NCBI GenBank assembly: GCA_029962745.1
Contig: CM057161.1
Coordinates: 3,492,521-3,556,520, forward strand
Direction of reading: 5' to 3'
Length of the DNA: 64,000 nt
Source of the DNA: Echinometra lucunter
Lineage: Eukaryota > Echinodermata > Echinoidea > Camarodonta > Echinometridae
This document shows positions 61,658 to 64,000 of this stretch, piece by piece. The translations under genes were made by a program, and so were the position numbers. How positions within the stretch are numbered: the stretch's first letter is position 1; the number at the start of each line of letters is the position of its first letter. The notes under the pieces were generated by a model. It did not search any database. It was not told the DNA's origin and was given only the letters and a program-made list of their open reading frames with translations.

Positions 61658-64000
61658 GCTTGTAGAATTGTGACACAAACAAACAACTCAGAGGAGTACT
61701 CATCATCATCATAATCATCATCATCATCATCATCACCATCATCGTCATGCTGACATGACTCGCACTTTCACCATCTGGAAAATGTCAGCCACATCATCAC
61801 ACTCTCTCAGCTCAGCAAATTTCTGTACTCATGTTGGATGGTGACACAAAGAAATCATGATCTTCATTATCATCATCTTCGTCATCACCATCACCATCAT
61901 CATCATCGACGTCACCACCAGTTTCATTACGACATGAAAATGCGCCCATTCACCATCGGCAAGATACTAGCAGCATTATCATACTCTCTGTTAGTTCCTG
62001 TAACACAATTTATCAACTCGGAGGATTACTCTGTTACATCATTATCACCATCATCATCCTCTCCATTATCATCATCATCTTCTTCACCATCGTCTTCATC
62101 ATCATCATCACCATGACAACATGACTCACCCATTCACCATCTGGAAGATGCCAGCTGCATCATCACACTCTCTTAGCTGGTTCCTGTACTCATGTAATAT
62201 TGTGACACAGACAAACAGCTCAAAGGTGTATTCTGTGGATATAGACCCAGGTGCTGATCTGCTGATTCCATCTGCATAAAAAAAACATGGATGCTGATTT
62301 ATGCTGGAAACAGTACAAAAATAGTGGGGGGGGGGGGGAGGAAATCCAATTGTCATCAAATAGCAGCTGTCAGTGTATTATCTAAAGTGTGTAACGATAT
62401 TGGAGAAGCATCTCAAAAGCTCATCAGGAGGAAAAATTGGTGGCTCGCAAAAGTGCTGCCAAAATATTGTAAAATCTGAGATTTCTATGGTGACAATGTT
62501 TAGCCAGGAGATTCAAATAAAGAAGAGGAGAATTCAAATTTTATTCCAATTTTTAGGCTTAAAGCATTTGATGACCCCAAAATGAATAAGTGGCTTGCAA
62601 TAAAATTGATAAGTATGTATCACATGACATTCGAAATGAAATGCTTCAAATCATGAAAACTAATGTCCTCTGCGATGTCGCCAAAGCGATTCAAGATGGT
62701 TTGTTTTTTCGCATATTTGCAGATGAATGCACGGATGTATTAAACAAAAACAACCTACAATTTGCATCCGTTGGGTTGAGCACTAGCTATTTTTCAAGTT
62801 TCGGTGGTAAAATGCTGGAGAAGAAAGCTAATTATTACGACTGTTTGATGTAATTGTACGAATGGCAGCGCTGTGGCTTAGTAGTAGAACGTGGTCTCGT
62901 AACCAGGAGTACCCGGGTTTGAAACCAAGTGTATGTGCTAATACCTTTGGTAGGGTATTAATCCTCATTATCAAGTCCTTCGGAGAGGACTTAAAGCTGT
63001 AAGTCTGCGGGTTGCTTACTAGCAAGCATATACATGCTTTCTTAGCAGTCAGGTAAAATAAATAAACAACCAACAAACCAACCATGTGCACTGCTGCACA
63101 AAGAATGCTCAAGGAGTTAAAGAATGAATGGAAAACAACACTTCCATTTGTGTAGAAGGGTCAACTACAGCAAGAGTTTCGGCATGATATATGAATTAAT
63201 GTGATTCTTGAGATATGTGACATCTCTAAAATGGGCGTTTCATGAAACAATTAGTCGGTGGTTTTCACCGATTAATTTGCTTTCAGCCAATCAGATGCGA
63301 GTATTTTCAGTAGCTTATAACATTTGTCGGTGATTTTCACCGACAAAACTCTTCATGAAACGCTCCCTAGGGTGTATTCTTTCATTTATTTATTTATGCA
63401 TTTTCATTTTCATTTTCATTTTCAAAACACGCACAAAAACAGGCAATGTAACATACTGACATAAATTCATATTAAGTAAATAATCAAACCTATTCTATGT
63501 GAATTTCTTGTACAAATTTTAAAGAAGGAATAACTTATCTATGGCTAGACTATGACTCTACGACTAAAAATTATGATTACCTCATATTTCTGTGATATTT
63601 ATGATAATTTCGTGCAAAATAATGACTCGACTTTGTCGATAACTATAAAAAAAACTATAAAACTATAAAAAAAACTATAAAACTATAAAAAAAATAAGCC
63701 GTAAAACTGTAAAAATGTCTAAAACCCCGAGCTTCCAGGGGCTCCGCCCCCTGGACCTCCACCGGGGCATTGCCCCTGGAACTCACCCATGAGCTCAGTT
63801 GTGCAAGTATATACTCCCTTGCGATTCCTATTCCCATTCATGCCCCCCCCCACTCTGAAAACGTTCTGCCGGCCCTGTTCTTTCCCATAATTACCTAGAA
63901 ATCAGGATTACCTGTTTTCTGGAATTCCCTGGCCCTCTCCTTATCTCGTTCTCTCTCTGCTTCAAGAGAACACAATTCTAGATGATCGCTGCTGATAATC
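60127..64000 (-). CDS. TBC-domain (Rab GTPase-activating) protein, C-terminal end, partial
   Basis: Three minus-strand exons join in consistent phase: 63912-64000 (continues off the window), 62130-62271 and 60127-60241. The product reads SSDHLELCSLEAERERDKER, then TDGISRSAPGSIS, TEYTFELFVCVTILHEYRNQ, LRECDDAAGIFQMVNGLAQK, LDLVDVLGKAESLLLGYC, and ends FALIDG-stop. The FELFVCVTIL-EYR segment, a short gap, and VNGLAQKLDLVDVLGKAE match the last helices of a TBC domain, as in the TBC1D15/16/17/25 and SGSM families. Those proteins speed GTP hydrolysis by Rabs on membranes. The catalytic Arg and Gln fingers lie upstream and outside the window, so activity and subfamily are unknown. The intron between the last two exons is filled by degraded copies of exon 62130-62271. 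Confidence 0.78.
60795..62035 (-). repeat. exon-derived minisatellite with (CAT)n / (ATG)n
   Basis: Eight short units at about 60965-61700 (and a ninth within the long copy near 60890) carry ACTCCTTTGAGTTGTTTGTT followed by TGTGTCACAATTCTAC (minus strand), coding for EYSFELFVCVTIL. They are separated by (ATG)n runs of 20-80 bp. Three longer degraded copies, at about 60795-60930, 61755-61850 and 61935-62035, also keep the GAGAGAGTGTGATGATG-like part and a donor-like end. All are in the same orientation as the true exon at 62130-62271. Frameshifts and stops break the long copies. Confidence 0.85.
62130..62271 (-). CDS. TBC-protein penultimate exon
   Basis: 142 nt, from phase 1 to phase 2. The acceptor TTTTTTTTATGCAG is strong and the donor is GG|GTGAGT. 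Carries the TBC helix EYTFELFVCVTILHEYRNQL. This is the source of the exon-like repeats at 60795-62035. Confidence 0.82.
62590..62853 (+). pseudogene. hAT-type transposase fragment (DUF4371-like)
   Basis: Encodes KIDKYVSHDIRNEMLQIMKT, then DVAKAIQDGLFFRIFADECT and DVLNKNNLQFASVG. The ADE-T-D pattern with DIRNEML matches the N-terminal catalytic part of hAT transposases and ZMYM1-like proteins. Only about 60 residues are similar and no rest of the enzyme follows, so it is a dead fragment. It sits in an intron of the TBC gene, antisense to it. Confidence 0.75.
62863..63085 (+). mobile_element. tRNA-derived SINE
   Basis: The head GCAGCGCTGTGGCTTAGTAG resembles a tRNA 5' end with A box. The B box GGGTTTGAAACC is at 62915-62926. 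A non-tRNA body follows (TCCTTCGGAGAGGACTTAAA, CTTAGCAGTCAGGTAAAATA) and then a tail AAATAAACAACCAAC. It has the RNA polymerase III internal promoter layout of a SINE. It is not a functional tRNA. Confidence 0.8.
63233..63367. mobile_element. short palindromic MITE, GTTTCATGAAAC ends
   Basis: GGGCGTTTCATGAAACAATT at the left and CTTCATGAAACGCTCCC at the right, with inner GTCGGTGGTTTTCACCGA and GTCGGTGATTTTCACCGAC. About 135 bp, non-coding. Confidence 0.8.
63912..64000 (-). CDS. TBC-protein exon, charged helix (partial)
   Basis: Visible part encodes LELCSLEAERERDKERAREF and QKT, ending in phase 1 at AACAG|GTAATC. The Glu/Arg pattern suggests a helix inserted before the last TBC helices. Confidence 0.68.

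Noticed and set aside
62863..62935. Possible tRNA gene
   Set aside because: A and B boxes are present, but the cloverleaf is poor and a SINE body and tail follow.

Overview
This window is eukaryotic, low-GC, intron-rich and crowded with repeats. It looks like invertebrate deuterostome DNA, most likely an echinoderm and plausibly a sea urchin. The reasons are UNC50, COA5 and MBT proteins of metazoan type, many poly-G tracts, dense palindromic MITEs, a tRNA-type SINE and long foldback arrays. The species is an inference; no marker in the window fixes it. A run of exactly 500 N (23501-24000) shows that this is a scaffold.

Four real genes can be read exon by exon, with matching splice phases. 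(1) The left edge, minus strand, 220-5919 and continuing off the window, carries an FCS-zinc-finger plus MBT-repeat chromatin protein of the L3MBTL2/MBTD1/dSfmbt class. (2) 25567-31903, minus strand, is a complete seven-exon UNC50. (3) 36072-42433, plus strand, is a complete three-exon COA5, a twin-CX9C complex IV assembly factor. It lies head-to-head with UNC50, as in human. (4) The right edge, minus strand, 60127-64000, holds the last three exons of a TBC-domain (Rab GAP) protein.

The last three UNC50 exons occur a second time, at 21846-23443, inside a 3.2-kb near-identical block that ends at the N gap. That copy carries two frameshifts. The layout points to two haplotypes, or two overlapping contigs, placed side by side, with a (GAA)n tract as the break point.

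Between the genes lie transposon remnants. They include a non-LTR retrotransposon RT fragment split by a MITE (9742-11100), a hAT-type transposase fragment (62590-62853), a SINE (62863-63085), about fifteen palindromic MITEs, and a MITE interrupted by an element that carries a 157-bp satellite with perfect DR1 (AGGTCA-A-AGGTCA) sites (17602-19930). From 37 to 58 kb there are four inverted tandem arrays (foldbacks). One sits inside COA5 intron 1, and one is about 7.9 kb long.

The most unusual structure is at 60795-62271. The penultimate exon of the TBC gene has been tandemly copied downstream of itself. The copies decayed and partly fused with a (CAT)n microsatellite into a minisatellite whose units still carry a piece of the exon.
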